Part shown: positions 37,331 to 46,093 of the stretch, piece by piece
Layout of the letters: every line of letters begins with the position of its first letter
Position numbering within the stretch: the first letter of the stretch is position 1
Source of the DNA: Mesorhizobium sp. B4-1-3
GTDB lineage: Bacteria > Pseudomonadota > Alphaproteobacteria > Rhizobiales > Rhizobiaceae
Reading direction: 5' to 3'
NCBI RefSeq assembly: GCF_006439355.1
Contig: NZ_VFTG01000004.1
Span: 310,001 to 374,000, forward strand
DNA: 64,000 bases
The notes under the pieces: generated by a model
Database searches by the model: none
What the model was told of the DNA's origin: nothing
What the model saw: only the letters and a program-made list of their open reading frames with translations
Made by a program: the position numbers and the translations under genes

Positions 37331-37534
37331 ATGGCCGTGAGATGCCGGATTTCCATCGACGATGAGAGGGACGTCGACGAGCTTGCCTTCCAGGAATTGC
37401 CGCGGGTCGGCGAAAGCGTGTCGATCCCGGTCGAGGGAACGAACAGGGACCTCCGCGTGCTGCGCGTCGTGCATATGCCCGGCAGCGAGCAAGGTGCAAC
37501 GACGATGCTGGAGCTGACCAGCAGGATTCTCTAG
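37331..37534 (+). CDS. Small conserved-looking hypothetical protein
   Basis: This 67-residue acidic ORF begins MAVRCRISIDDERDVDELAF with GGGAG 7 bases ahead. It has alternating strands (VGESVSIPVEG, LRVLRVVHMPG) that suggest a small beta-barrel-like fold. I recall similar short proteins in rhizobia, without a known function. A palindromic repeat begins at its stop codon. Confidence 0.6.
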   Translation: MAVRCRISIDDERDVDELAFQELPRVGESVSIPVEGTNRDLRVLRVVHMPGSEQGATTMLELTSRIL

Positions 37535-37602
37535 AGCATGATCCCGAACCGAAGGTCAGCGTGGCAAAAGTGGGAACCGGTTCTCGGAAAAGATCATGCT
37601 CC
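37534..37602. repeat. Imperfect long palindrome (family C)
   Basis: GAGCATGATC at the left end pairs with GATCATGCTC at the right end, around TGGGAACCGGTTCTCGG. A shorter relative (CATGATCCGGAGAACTGGAACCGGTTTCGGACAAGATGG) is at 58507-58541. Confidence 0.8.
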
Positions 37603-37669
37603 AACAAGCAGTTGGATCAGGGTGACGATTCAGCGAAATGTCATCCTGATCTAGCGCGGCGACCCGGGA

Positions 37670-37768
37670 TCATTCGCCCAATATGACGCCGGAAGCGATA
37701 ATCTGAGCCGTCCGCGCGGTGAGCTTCTGGCGCTTCACGACCGTGGGTTTTTCGTAAGGTTTCTTCAT
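37670..37768 (-). CDS. Candidate RiPP precursor peptide (lasso-leader-like)
   Basis: This 32-residue ORF reads MKKPYEKPTVVKRQKLTART followed by AQIIASGVILGE. The pattern Y-x-x-P-x-V-x-x-R-x-x-L-x-x-x-T is close to the YxxPxLxxxGxxxxxT leader of lasso-peptide and related RiPP precursors; Mesorhizobium genomes have similar short peptides often labelled putative RiPP precursors. GGAG is 7 bases before the ATG. No maturation enzymes (B1, B2, C proteins or others) lie in this window, so if real it is an orphan precursor. The core would be only about 10-12 residues. Confidence 0.5.
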   Translation of the reverse strand: MKKPYEKPTVVKRQKLTARTAQIIASGVILGE

Positions 37769-37864
37769 CCTGCCGCTCCGGCGTCGCCGACCAGGAGGAT
37801 GAACGCGCTCGGCTCAGCTGCGTTCCGGGTCAAGACACCGCTAATAGATCGCACGAACTGCGAG

Positions 37865-38809
37865 TCATGCCTTGGCGAGCAGCGCCTCGACTTCCTTGAG
37901 GGTCGGCATCGACGGCGCGGTGCCGGGGCGTGTCACCGAAATGCCGGCGACTGCGCAGGCGAAGCGCACGGCCTCCAGCGGCTCGACGCCCTTTGCCAAG
38001 GCCACGGCGAGGCCGCCGTTGAAAGCATCGCCCGCGCCCGTCGTTTCGACCACCGGACCGGCACTGACCGCGCCGACATGTTCGGAACGGTTCTTGCTGT
38101 GCAGCAGCGCGCCTTTTTCTCCCAGCGTCACGATGACGGCGCCGACACCCTTGACCAGCAGAGCGTCAGCGGCGCGACGAGCATCGTCGATCGACGAGAC
38201 ATTGATGCCTGTCAGCCCTTCGGCCTCGGTTTCGTTGGGCGTGACATAGTCGCAGAGCGTGTAGATGCGGTCTGGCAGGCTTGCCGCCGGCGCGGGATTG
38301 AGGATGGTCGTCACCCCTGCCCCGCGCGCGATTTCCAGCGCCCTCAAGGCCGCGTCGATCGGCTGTTCGAGCTGGGTGACAAAGACGCCGGCGGAACGGA
38401 TGAGCCCGGCATTCGCCTCGACGTCGGCCGGGGAGATCAGCATCGCCGCGCCTGGACTGACGATGATGGCGTTGTTGCCGGTGCCTTCCTCGACGAAGAT
38501 ATAGGCTGCGCCCGTATAGCTGTCCGGCGTGTCGATGACGGCGCTTTTCACGCCTGCGTCTCTCCAGGTCTGCTTGGCCATATCGGCGAACGCATCGACG
38601 CCGAGCCTGGTCAGGAAGGTGATGTCGGCGCCGAGCTTACCGGCGGCCACGGCCTGGTTCGAGCCCTTGCCGCCCGGTCCGAGCTTGAAGGAATTGCCGA
38701 GAATCGTCTCGCCCATCCGCGGCTGGCAATCGGCGCGATAGGCAGTGTCGGCGACGAACACGCCCAAAATCACAACAGGCTTCATGACGACGGGCTTGCC
38801 GGTAGCCAT
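37865..38809 (-). CDS. rbsK: Ribokinase-family sugar kinase
   Basis: This 314-residue PfkB-family kinase has MKPVVILGVFVADTAYRAD, the substrate loop LGPGGKGSNQAVAAGKLGA and the catalytic ETTGAGDAFNGGLAVAL, which match ribokinase closely. It phosphorylates ribose or a related sugar at O5. It lies 4 bases after a RbsD/FucU-type mutarotase gene and in a sugar ABC transporter locus. ATG 38809 or 38785 may be used. The N-terminus has VFVADTAYRAD where ribokinases usually have a NxD motif, so substrate could differ. Confidence 0.85.
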   Translation of the reverse strand: MATGKPVVMKPVVILGVFVADTAYRADCQPRMGETILGNSFKLGPGGKGSNQAVAAGKLGADITFLTRLGVDAFADMAKQTWRDAGVKSAVIDTPDSYTGAAYIFVEEGTGNNAIIVSPGAAMLISPADVEANAGLIRSAGVFVTQLEQPIDAALRALEIARGAGVTTILNPAPAASLPDRIYTLCDYVTPNETEAEGLTGINVSSIDDARRAADALLVKGVGAVIVTLGEKGALLHSKNRSEHVGAVSAGPVVETTGAGDAFNGGLAVALAKGVEPLEAVRFACAVAGISVTRPGTAPSMPTLKEVEALLAKA

Positions 38810-38813
38810 GTCC

Positions 38814-39266
38814 TTATTCCGCATCCGGCGGCACGACGCCCTTGCGGAAGGCAAAGCAGCCATAGAAGCGGCGCTCGCCGGTCTGGATCACGCAATAGGC
38901 CTTCTTGGAGCGCTCGTAGAAGGCGTAGCGCTCGATCGAGATCATCGGCCAAGGCTTGCCCTCGGCCGCGTCGATCTCCTTCTGCACCTCCTTCTGCACC
39001 GGCGGGATCTCGTTCGGCTTGCCGACGATCTCCATGCGCGCCGCCGCATCGTTGACGAACGTATCCAGCGGCAAGACCGACAGCACCGCCTTCACCACTT
39101 CCGCCGCCGGCGCGTCGATGCGCAAGAGCTTGCCGAGCACGGTCTGCCGCGCCACTGAATCGGACGGGAAATTGGTGTCGGCGACGATCAGGTCGTCGCC
39201 ATGGCCCATTGCCCGCAGCGCCTGGAGCACATCGGCATTGAGCAGCGGATTGATCCCTTTGAGCAT
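38814..39266 (-). CDS. RbsD/FucU-family sugar mutarotase
   Basis: This 150-residue protein interconverts sugar anomers. MLKGINPLLNADVLQALRAM then GHGDDLIVADTNFPSDSVA contains the conserved GHGD-x(5)-D-x-NFP active site, and ERYAFYERSKKAYCVIQTGE near the end is more like FucU (L-fucose mutarotase) than RbsD. AGAGGA lies ahead of the ATG. It is between the ABC ATPase (25 bases upstream) and the kinase on one transcript. Confidence 0.9.
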   Translation of the reverse strand: MLKGINPLLNADVLQALRAMGHGDDLIVADTNFPSDSVARQTVLGKLLRIDAPAAEVVKAVLSVLPLDTFVNDAAARMEIVGKPNEIPPVQKEVQKEIDAAEGKPWPMISIERYAFYERSKKAYCVIQTGERRFYGCFAFRKGVVPPDAE

Positions 39267-39291
39267 GGTTTCCTCTTGAAGGGTTGATACG

Positions 39292-40368
39292 TCACAGACG
39301 CTTGCCTGTCCCGGCGTCGAACAGGTGAACCTGGTCGAGGCGCGGCTTGAGCTTGAGCGTGTCGCCCGGCTTGAAGTCATGGCGTTCGCGGAACAGCGCC
39401 ACCATCTCGCCCTCGCCGAAGCGCACGAAGGCCAGCGTCTCGGAGCCCGTCGGCTCGACCACGGAGACCTTGGCCTCGACGCCGTCCGGGTGGATCTCCA
39501 GATGCTCCGGCCGCACGCCATAGACGACGGCCTGGCCATCCTCGGCAACGGCGCCCGACGGCACAGGGAACGCTGTACCGGCGATCTCGACGACCGGCTT
39601 CCCGACGTTCTTGACCGTGCCCCCATTCCTCACAGTGCCCTTGAGCAGGTTCATCGAGGGAGAGCCGATGAACCCGGCGACGAAAAGGTTCGCCGGTCGG
39701 TCGAACAGTTCCAGCGGCGCGCCGACCTGCTCGATGCGGCCGTCGCGCATCACCACGATCTTGTCCGCCATGGTCATGGCTTCGATCTGGTCGTGCGTGA
39801 CGTAGATGGTGGTCGTCTTCAGCCGCTGGTGAAGTTCCTTGATCTCGGTGCGCATCTGCACGCGCAGCTTGGCGTCGAGGTTGGAAAGCGGCTCGTCGAA
39901 CAGGAACACCTGCGGATTGCGCACAATGGCGCGGCCCATGGCGACGCGCTGGCGCTGGCCGCCCGAAAGCTGGCGCGGGTAGCGCTTGAGATAGGGCGCG
40001 AGGTCGAGGATGTCGGCGGCGCGCTTCACCCGCTCGGCGACGACGGCCGGATCGGTGCCGCGCAGCTTCAGCGCGAATGCCATGTTCTGCTCCACCGTCT
40101 TGTGCGGATAGAGCGCGTAATTCTGGAACACCATGGCGATGTCGCGCTTCGCCGGCGGCAGGTTGTTGACGACACGGCCGCCGATGGAGATCGTGCCGCC
40201 GGAAACCGTCTCCAGCCCGGCCACCATCCTCAACAGCGTGGACTTGCCACATCCTGACGGACCGACCAGCACGACGAACTGCCCGTCGGCAATATCGACG
40301 CTGACCTCATGCAGGACCTTGACGGTTCCGAACGCCTTGGCCACACTGCTGATCGCGACTTGAGCCAT
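39292..40368 (-). CDS. Sugar ABC transporter ATP-binding protein (UgpC/MalK type)
   Basis: This 358-residue ATPase has Walker [10 protein letters not shown], signature [19 protein letters not shown], Walker [17 protein letters not shown] and a C-terminal TOBE regulatory domain ([15 protein letters not shown]). It energises the CUT1 transporter whose binding protein and permeases are encoded divergently at 40650-44550. The ATG at 40368 follows GGGGAGACG. First gene of the minus-strand arm of the locus. Confidence 0.93.
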   Translation of the reverse strand: MAQVAISSVAKAFGTVKVLHEVSVDIADGQFVVLVGPSGCGKSTLLRMVAGLETVSGGTISIGGRVVNNLPPAKRDIAMVFQNYALYPHKTVEQNMAFALKLRGTDPAVVAERVKRAADILDLAPYLKRYPRQLSGGQRQRVAMGRAIVRNPQVFLFDEPLSNLDAKLRVQMRTEIKELHQRLKTTTIYVTHDQIEAMTMADKIVVMRDGRIEQVGAPLELFDRPANLFVAGFIGSPSMNLLKGTVRNGGTVKNVGKPVVEIAGTAFPVPSGAVAEDGQAVVYGVRPEHLEIHPDGVEAKVSVVEPTGSETLAFVRFGEGEMVALFRERHDFKPGDTLKLKPRLDQVHLFDAGTGKRL

Positions 40369-40454
40369 CGTCTCCCCTTTATCTTTTGCGGTGAAGCTAG
40401 CCATTGCGGGCGGCAACGGCAAGTCGGTATCTTATAGATAAAAAGCCATTCTTG

Positions 40455-40483
40455 TTGACAAGGTAATCGATTACGCGAATAGT
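40455..40483 (+). promoter_or_regulatory. Promoter with a perfect palindromic operator (LacI-type) between divergent sugar genes
   Basis: TTGACA (40455-40460) is followed, 2 bases on, by the 12-base perfect palindrome GTAATCGATTAC (40463-40474), with a weak -10 (AATAGT) 17 bases after the -35. A CG-centred palindrome overlapping the core promoter is typical of LacI-family repressors. The site lies between starts at 40368 and 40650, so it may control both arms. No LacI gene is seen in the window. Confidence 0.6.
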
Positions 40484-40649
40484 GGCGAGTGCCAATCCGA
40501 GAGCAGGCCTGTTACCCTGAAATCGGAGCTCCGGCGGCGCAGGGTGGGGTCCCACGTCCCCGTATGATCGAGGAGAACCGAGAGACGCTTCGACGTCCGA
40601 GAGATTGGCACTTCAATTCAATCGCTGTTGTTCTGGGAGGAACCTGTAG

Positions 40650-42314
40650 ATGAGAGTCGATCTGTATGAAAAACTGATGCGCGCCGGCGCGAACCGCCGC
40701 GATCTGTTGAAAGGTGCGGCCTCAATGGCCGCCATCGCCGCCACATCCGGCGCCGGGCTCGGCGCGTTGACAAGGCCGGCAGCCGCCGACGATGGTTTGC
40801 GCGCGAAGATCCTGCAGATCCCAGGCGTCGGCAAAGGCCAGCCCACCGATGCCGACTTCCAGAAAGTCGGCGAGCTTTGCCTTGGCGGAACCAAGTCCAA
40901 CGTCAAGGAAGGTGAACTCGCCGGTGTCGAGCTCAAATTCATGGGACTCAACAACCAGAACCTGCACAACGTGCTGTTCCGCGGCTTCCTGAAGCCATGG
41001 GAAGCCTATACCGGCGCCAAGATCAGTTGGATCGATCTTGCGCAGGCCGACTACAACGCCCGTCTGCAGCAATCGATCGCCACCGGTACCGTCGACTTCG
41101 ATATTGCCGAGATGGGCGCACCTTTCGAGGGCGATGTCTGCGGCAAGGGGCTCACTTCGGAAATGCCGGACTGGGTCAAGAAGCAGATCGACATCGACGA
41201 TCTGGTCAACTACCTGAAGCCGCCGGTCGGCACCTGGAATGGCAAGCAGTATCGCGTGACGATCGATGGCGACACGCATAACTTCAACTACCGCACCGAC
41301 GTGTTCTCCGATCCCGACCTCGCCAAGCAATGGAAAGACAATGGTGGCGCCGGCGAATGGGGCGTGCCGAAGACCTGGCAGCAGGTCCAGGCCGCAACCA
41401 AATTCCTCAAGGGCAAGAAATTCAAGGGCCAGGACGTCTATGGCTACCTCGACGCACCCAAGCCCTGGGGCGGCTTCGGCTTCTATTTCCTCGGCAGCCG
41501 GGCCACAGCCTATGCCAAGCATCCCGATGACAAGGCCTGGCTGTTCGACGCCGACACGATGAAGCCGCGCATCAACAACCCGGCCTGGGTGCGGGCCATC
41601 CAGGACGTGATCGACGCCCTGCCCTCCGAACCCGCCGACCAGATCAACGCCGATCCGAACACCACCGGTTTCCAGCAGTTCCTGGCGGGAACAGGTTCGA
41701 TGATCCCCTGGTGGGGCGACATCGGCTCTAACGCCAAAACCAACGATTCTTCTGTGATTGGCGACCTTTGCGGCTTCGACATCCTGCCGGGCTCGGATGA
41801 CGTTTACAATTCCAAGACCGGGAAATGGGAAAAGCTGCCGAGTGGGCCCAATTATGCTCCCAACCTCGCTTATCTCGGCTGGGGCATCTATGTCATGGCT
41901 CGCGTCGACAGCGATCCGAAGAAGCAGAAAGCCGCCTGGAGCGCTGCGGCGCATCTTGGTGGCAAGGATCTAGCGATCTGGACGGCCATGTATCCGTCCG
42001 GCTTCCAGTGCTACCGCAACAGCCAGCACAACATCGACGAATGGGTAGCGGCTGGGTACGACAAGGCATTCATCACGAACTACCTCGACTCCCAGTTCAA
42101 TTCCTACAACCACCCGAATGGTGCAATCGAGCCGCGCATCCCGGGCATCTTCCAGTACTACTCAGCCGCCGAGGACATCCTGGCCAACACCTTCGCCGGC
42201 AAGATGAAGGCCCAGGAAGGCGCCGACGCCATCGCGGCGGCGTGGGAAAAGCTGACCGACCAGATCGGCCGCGAAAACCAGATCAAGCTCTACAAAGCTT
42301 CACTCGGCATGTAA
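40650..42314 (+). CDS. Sugar ABC transporter substrate-binding protein, Tat-exported
   Basis: This 554-residue periplasmic family-1 solute-binding protein starts with a twin-arginine signal: ANRRDLLKGAASMAAIAATS (Arg16-Arg17), processed near RPAAADDG. It is longer than usual MalE-type proteins (about 400-450) and carries FRGFLKPWEAYTGAKISWID, TGTVDFDIAEMGAPF and SMIPWWGDIGS. GGGAGGAACC lies upstream of the ATG. A stable hairpin follows. The ligand cannot be read from sequence; use of Tat suggests folding before export. Confidence 0.92.
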   Translation: MRVDLYEKLMRAGANRRDLLKGAASMAAIAATSGAGLGALTRPAAADDGLRAKILQIPGVGKGQPTDADFQKVGELCLGGTKSNVKEGELAGVELKFMGLNNQNLHNVLFRGFLKPWEAYTGAKISWIDLAQADYNARLQQSIATGTVDFDIAEMGAPFEGDVCGKGLTSEMPDWVKKQIDIDDLVNYLKPPVGTWNGKQYRVTIDGDTHNFNYRTDVFSDPDLAKQWKDNGGAGEWGVPKTWQQVQAATKFLKGKKFKGQDVYGYLDAPKPWGGFGFYFLGSRATAYAKHPDDKAWLFDADTMKPRINNPAWVRAIQDVIDALPSEPADQINADPNTTGFQQFLAGTGSMIPWWGDIGSNAKTNDSSVIGDLCGFDILPGSDDVYNSKTGKWEKLPSGPNYAPNLAYLGWGIYVMARVDSDPKKQKAAWSAAAHLGGKDLAIWTAMYPSGFQCYRNSQHNIDEWVAAGYDKAFITNYLDSQFNSYNHPNGAIEPRIPGIFQYYSAAEDILANTFAGKMKAQEGADAIAAAWEKLTDQIGRENQIKLYKASLGM

Positions 42315-42331
42315 GCTGGTTACGAGACGTC

Positions 42332-42368
42332 GCGGCCCGATGGCAGATCGTCATCGGGCCGCATCTTT
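42332..42368 (+). terminator. Stable hairpin after the binding-protein gene (partial terminator)
   Basis: A perfect 11-bp stem (42332-42342 with 42352-42362) with a 9-base loop is followed by ATCTTT. It lies 17 bases past the stop. It probably protects the binding-protein mRNA and lowers permease expression. Confidence 0.65.
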
Positions 42369-42391
42369 ACCGGCCCGGCCGGTTTGATGCG

Positions 42392-42496
42392 CTAGAGCAA
42401 TTCCAGGAAAAGTGCGAGCGGTTTTCCGTCCGGAATTGCGTCAAACAAAGAGATAGAGCGGTTCGCCGTTTTCAGTGAAACGGTGAAGCGCTCTAG
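42392..42496. repeat. Double-palindrome intergenic repeat, family B, copy 2
   Basis: It matches 9133-9236 over its length: CTAGAGCAATTCCAGG...AGCGGTTTTCCGTCCGGAATTGCG and then AGAGCGGTTC...GAAGCGCTCT. It sits inside the transport operon between binding protein and first permease. Confidence 0.85.
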
Positions 42497-42508
42497 AAGG
42501 CGAGAGGC

Positions 42509-43624
42509 GTGGCTGAGCAGACTTCGACCGCGAATGCGTGGCAGGCAAATCCGGCCGACCTGATCCCGGCAGGCCGCAAGCGCCTCGGCTGGGGCCTGCT
42601 GGCTATCGCAACGCTTAGCCTGCTGGCGATCATCATTGTGCAGGTCCTTTACAAGACCGAGATGTCCACGGTCGGTTTCGACACCTGGCGCCCTGTGGTC
42701 TACGCCTACATCCTGTGGGGCGCAGCGCTCGGCGCCTGGCAGGTGCTGACGCGCGGCGAGGACGGGCAGCGCGCGCTGTTTCTTTTGCCGGCCCTGCTCT
42801 TCACCATCGCCATGGTGATCTTCCCGACGCTGTTCGGCTTCTACATCGCGCTGACCGACTGGAACCTCAGCTCGTTTACCGGACGTAGGTTCAACGGCCT
42901 CGACAATTTCTGGCAGATGCTTGCCGACCCCTATTACCGCAACGCGCTGTTCAACATGGTGCTTTATGTGCTTGCGGTGCTGGTCGAATATGTCATCGCC
43001 TTCGGCCTGGCGCTGCTGCTCAACGCGCAGATCCGGGCCCGCAAATTCTTCCGCGTCGTCTTTCTTTTGCCCCTGATGCTGTCGCCGGTCGCGGTGTCCT
43101 GGATGGTCGGCAAGTCGCTGATGGAGTACCGGTTCGGGCCGGCGGCGACGCTGGCGCGCCATCTCGGCTGGGACAATCCCGCCTTCTTCTCCGACCCGAT
43201 CACCGCCCGCATCTCGATCATGATGCTCGACGCCTGGACCTTCATCCCGTTCATGATGATCATGCTGCTTGCCGGGCTGCAAGCGATGTCGCGCGAGGTG
43301 CTTGAAGCCGCCCGCGTCGACGGCGCGACCGCATGGCAGACCTTCTGGCAGGTCACCTTCCCGCTGATGCTGCCGGTATCGGTGACGGCCGTGATCCTGC
43401 GCATCATCTTCAAGCTGAAGCTCGCCGATATCATCATCACCCTGACCTCCGGCGGCCCCGGCGGCGCCACCGATTCCGTATCGAGCTTCATCTACCGCGA
43501 ATACCGCGACCGCTCGAATGTCGGCTACGGCACCATGCTCGCCATGGCCTATCTGATCATCATCGTCGTGTTCGTGACCTGGCTGCTGAAAGTCGCCAGT
43601 CGCTTCGTGCGCAACGTCAACTGA
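42509..43624 (+). CDS. Sugar ABC transporter permease (MalF-like)
   Basis: This 371-residue inner-membrane protein has about eight hydrophobic segments and the EAA motif EAARVDGATAWQTFWQVTFP in the last cytoplasmic loop, which docks on the ATPase. The N-terminal 90 residues form an extra two- or three-helix region as in MalF-type proteins. It starts with GTG, preceded by GAAGGCGAGAG. The second permease begins 8 bases after its stop. Confidence 0.93.
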   Translation: MAEQTSTANAWQANPADLIPAGRKRLGWGLLAIATLSLLAIIIVQVLYKTEMSTVGFDTWRPVVYAYILWGAALGAWQVLTRGEDGQRALFLLPALLFTIAMVIFPTLFGFYIALTDWNLSSFTGRRFNGLDNFWQMLADPYYRNALFNMVLYVLAVLVEYVIAFGLALLLNAQIRARKFFRVVFLLPLMLSPVAVSWMVGKSLMEYRFGPAATLARHLGWDNPAFFSDPITARISIMMLDAWTFIPFMMIMLLAGLQAMSREVLEAARVDGATAWQTFWQVTFPLMLPVSVTAVILRIIFKLKLADIIITLTSGGPGGATDSVSSFIYREYRDRSNVGYGTMLAMAYLIIIVVFVTWLLKVASRFVRNVN

Positions 43625-43632
43625 GCGGCATC

Positions 43633-44550
43633 ATGAGCGTCCAGACCACCGACTACACCGTTTCCGAGATCCGCTCGCCGGCGGCCTTCGTCACCAGCCG
43701 CGTCTTTATCTATGGCGCGCTTGTCTTCTGGGCTTTCGTGTGCCTGTTCCCGATCTACTGGACGATCACCACCTCGTTCAAATCGGCGGTCGACGTCACG
43801 CAAGGCCATCTCATCCCCTTCGTCGACTTCCAGCCTGACTGGAAGGGCTGGCGCTCGCTCGGCCTGTCGCCGGATTCGATCTTCCAGACATCGACCGTGC
43901 GCGACGAATTCCTCAAACGCTTCATGAACTCCGTCATCACCTCGGTCGGCGCATCGAGCCTCGCCATCGTCATCGGCAGCCTCGCCGCCTATGGCCTCGT
44001 TCGCTACCGCTACAAATTCGCCTGGTTCAAGAACGAGGACATCTCCTTCTTCTTCCTGTCGCAGCTGATCCTGCCGCCGGTCGTGCTGGCGCTCCCTTTC
44101 CTGGTGCTCTACCGGGAAGTGGCGCTCCTCGACACCCGCATCGGGCTCGTGCTCCTCTATACGCTGATGGTGCTGCCGATCGTGATCTGGATCATGCGCG
44201 ACCAGTTCAACTCCATTCCCGTCGAATTGGAGGAAGCGGCTTTGGTCGACGGCCTGTCGATCTGGGGCGCCTTCTTCCGCATCGTCATGCCGATCGCGCT
44301 GCCCGGCATGGTCGCCGCCTTCATCCTGGCGATGGTGCTGTGCTGGAACGAGTATTTCTTCGCCGCGCTTCTGACGTCGACCGATGCGAAAACCATCCCC
44401 GTCATGGTGGCGAGCCAGACCGGCTCCCAGGGCATCAACTGGTGGTCGATGGCAGCCTTGGCCACCGCCGCGATCGCGCCGCTGGCGATCATCGGCATCG
44501 CGCTCGAACGCTACCTGATCATGGGCATGACGGCCGGCTCGGTGAAATAG
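43633..44550 (+). CDS. Sugar ABC transporter permease (MalG-like)
   Basis: This 305-residue permease has six hydrophobic segments and the EAA motif EEAALVDGLSIWGAFFRIVM. It pairs with the MalF-like protein to form the CUT1 channel. The first helix (VFIYGALVFWAFVCLFPIYW) and the SFKSAVDVTQG loop are typical of MalG-type proteins. Confidence 0.93.
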   Translation: MSVQTTDYTVSEIRSPAAFVTSRVFIYGALVFWAFVCLFPIYWTITTSFKSAVDVTQGHLIPFVDFQPDWKGWRSLGLSPDSIFQTSTVRDEFLKRFMNSVITSVGASSLAIVIGSLAAYGLVRYRYKFAWFKNEDISFFFLSQLILPPVVLALPFLVLYREVALLDTRIGLVLLYTLMVLPIVIWIMRDQFNSIPVELEEAALVDGLSIWGAFFRIVMPIALPGMVAAFILAMVLCWNEYFFAALLTSTDAKTIPVMVASQTGSQGINWWSMAALATAAIAPLAIIGIALERYLIMGMTAGSVK

Positions 44551-44557
44551 GGTGGAT

Positions 44558-44585
44558 TTCCTTCTCCTCTTTGTGGGAGAAGGAA
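44558..44585. terminator. Symmetric hairpin between convergent transport and creatininase genes
   Basis: TTCCTTCTCC and GGAGAAGGAA form a stem around a short loop in the 43-base gap. It resembles the outer part of the mosaic repeat family and may stop transcription from both sides; there is no long T run. Confidence 0.5.
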
Positions 44586-44593
44586 GAACCGCG

Positions 44594-45337
44594 CTAGCGC
44601 ACCAATATCGCCCTTAAATGATCAAGGATCATCGCGACGCCGATCTTGCCGAGACCCGCGGAGGCCTCCGCCGCGTCTTTGGTGTACCAGCCGGTGTTGT
44701 CGGCCAAATGCTTCTCGTCCACTGCCTCCGGGCATAGCGCCAGCATCAGCGAGGTTTCGCCTTTGCCGGCGTGATCGAAGGGATATTTGCCGTTCATCGC
44801 GGCCGGCATCAGCGGGTGCACCTGCACCCAGTTGAAGACATTCTCGCCCTGCGCATGGCCGGCATAGTAATCGGCCATGCTGTTCGACCCCCACCAGCCC
44901 TCGCCGCGCTCCTTCTCCAGGAAGCGGAAGATCGCCTGCCGGCCGGCGGTCTTGAAGGCGAGATCGGTCGGCATGCCGGCCACGAAATTCTCGGTCTGAT
45001 GGTGGATGATGGCATGGATGTTGCGGAAGCCGATGCGCAGCAGGCCGTAGAACAATTCCCCCGCGAAGGGCGAAAGCACCGGCCCGCCGACCTGCACCGA
45101 GCCGCTGCCTTCCGGTGCCGCCACCGCATAGCTTGCCGCGCCGTAATAGAAGGGCGGCAGGATAACGAGGTCCCTCTCCTTCTCGATCAGCTCCACCGTC
45201 TTGATGACGGCCAGCGTGTCCATGCCGACCGCCATGTGCTCGCCGTGATATTCGAGCACGCCGAGCGGCAGCACGACCGGCCAGTTCTCCTCGATCGCCT
45301 TGCGGATCTGGTGCGGCAGCATCAGCTCGTAGCGCAT
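44594..45337 (-). CDS. Creatininase family protein
   Basis: This 247-residue metal-dependent hydrolase fold protein shows WPVVLPLGVLEYHGEHMAVG with Glu/His ligands, then the FAGELFYGLLRIGFRNIHAI segment, IIHHQTENF, and a late HAGKGETSLMLAL. True creatininases have E-H-G-P-H; here EYHGEHM, so the substrate differs, perhaps another cyclic amide or a sugar lactam/lactone. It follows the SIS gene by 3 bases on the same transcript, tying it to the sugar locus. Confidence 0.85.
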   Translation of the reverse strand: MRYELMLPHQIRKAIEENWPVVLPLGVLEYHGEHMAVGMDTLAVIKTVELIEKERDLVILPPFYYGAASYAVAAPEGSGSVQVGGPVLSPFAGELFYGLLRIGFRNIHAIIHHQTENFVAGMPTDLAFKTAGRQAIFRFLEKERGEGWWGSNSMADYYAGHAQGENVFNWVQVHPLMPAAMNGKYPFDHAGKGETSLMLALCPEAVDEKHLADNTGWYTKDAAEASAGLGKIGVAMILDHLRAILVR

Positions 45338-45340
45338 CCC

Positions 45341-45907
45341 CTACTCCATGTTGGTGTGCCTGGCGCGCATCGCTTCCGGCGTCGCATTGGTCAGCGCCTG
45401 GAGCTTCAGCACCATGATCTCGAACAGAAGGAACAACGCGCCCTCGAACAGCGAGCCCATCGGCAGCACCGAGCTTCTCGCCGCGCCCTGGTCGCTGGCC
45501 ATGGTCTGCGCCGGGATGACGAGCGTGAAGTCGGCGAGCTTCGCGGCGCTGCCTTCCGGTTCGGCGGTCAAGAGCAGCACCTTCGCGCCGGCCTCGCGGG
45601 CAACCCGCATCAAGGTCAGTACCGTAGTGGTCTCGCCCGGCCCTGAACTCGCCAGGAAGACGTCGCCCTCCCCGAGCGGCGGCGTGGTCATGTCGCCGAC
45701 CACCGACACCGGCAGGCCGAGATGATAGAGCCGCATGGCGAAGCCCTTCACCTGCAGCGCCTCGCGGCCGCAGCCATAGACGGTAATCCTGCCGGCTCCT
45801 GCCAGCATGGCGCAGGCGGCGTCGATCCGGGCGTCATCCGTGCGCGCCAGCACCGCGCCAAGCTCGCCCAGCGCGGTCGAGAACATGCCGGATCCGGCTT
45901 GGGTCAT
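45341..45907 (-). CDS. SIS-domain sugar phosphate isomerase (6-phospho-3-hexuloisomerase-like)
   Basis: This 188-residue protein is a single SIS domain: ITVYGCGREALQVKGFAMRL, then DVFLASSGPGETTTVLTLMR and AREAGAKVLLLTAEPEG, the typical phosphosugar-binding loops. Length and the SGPGETTTV signature fit the HxlB group, which isomerises ketohexose phosphates. With the creatininase-family gene it forms a two-gene operon divergent from the aldo/keto reductase. Confidence 0.85.
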   Translation of the reverse strand: MTQAGSGMFSTALGELGAVLARTDDARIDAACAMLAGAGRITVYGCGREALQVKGFAMRLYHLGLPVSVVGDMTTPPLGEGDVFLASSGPGETTTVLTLMRVAREAGAKVLLLTAEPEGSAAKLADFTLVIPAQTMASDQGAARSSVLPMGSLFEGALFLLFEIMVLKLQALTNATPEAMRARHTNME

Positions 45908-46093
45908 GACGGCTCACCCCTGTCTGCGCGATGTCGCTTGTCTCTATGGATTTGGCGGCTCGCCGGCCGCGAACGGCTTGTTTTGTTCATGCTACCATTG
46001 CGAAAATCGCTGTCCAACGCGCCTCGCCACTTTTGCTGGGCCACGAGCGTGATAGTGTCATGTCAGACAAATCACTCCAGGACATCGTCAGAC

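Noticed and set aside
36923..37492. Full 189-codon minus-strand frame in the tRNA-downstream patchwork
   Set aside because: It runs antisense through an AraC stump and a better small ORF; only its last 40 codons look protein-like.
37799..39055. 418-codon plus-strand frame with AGGAGG at its start
   Set aside because: The AGGAGG directly abuts the ATG, and the frame is antisense to ribokinase and FucU genes.
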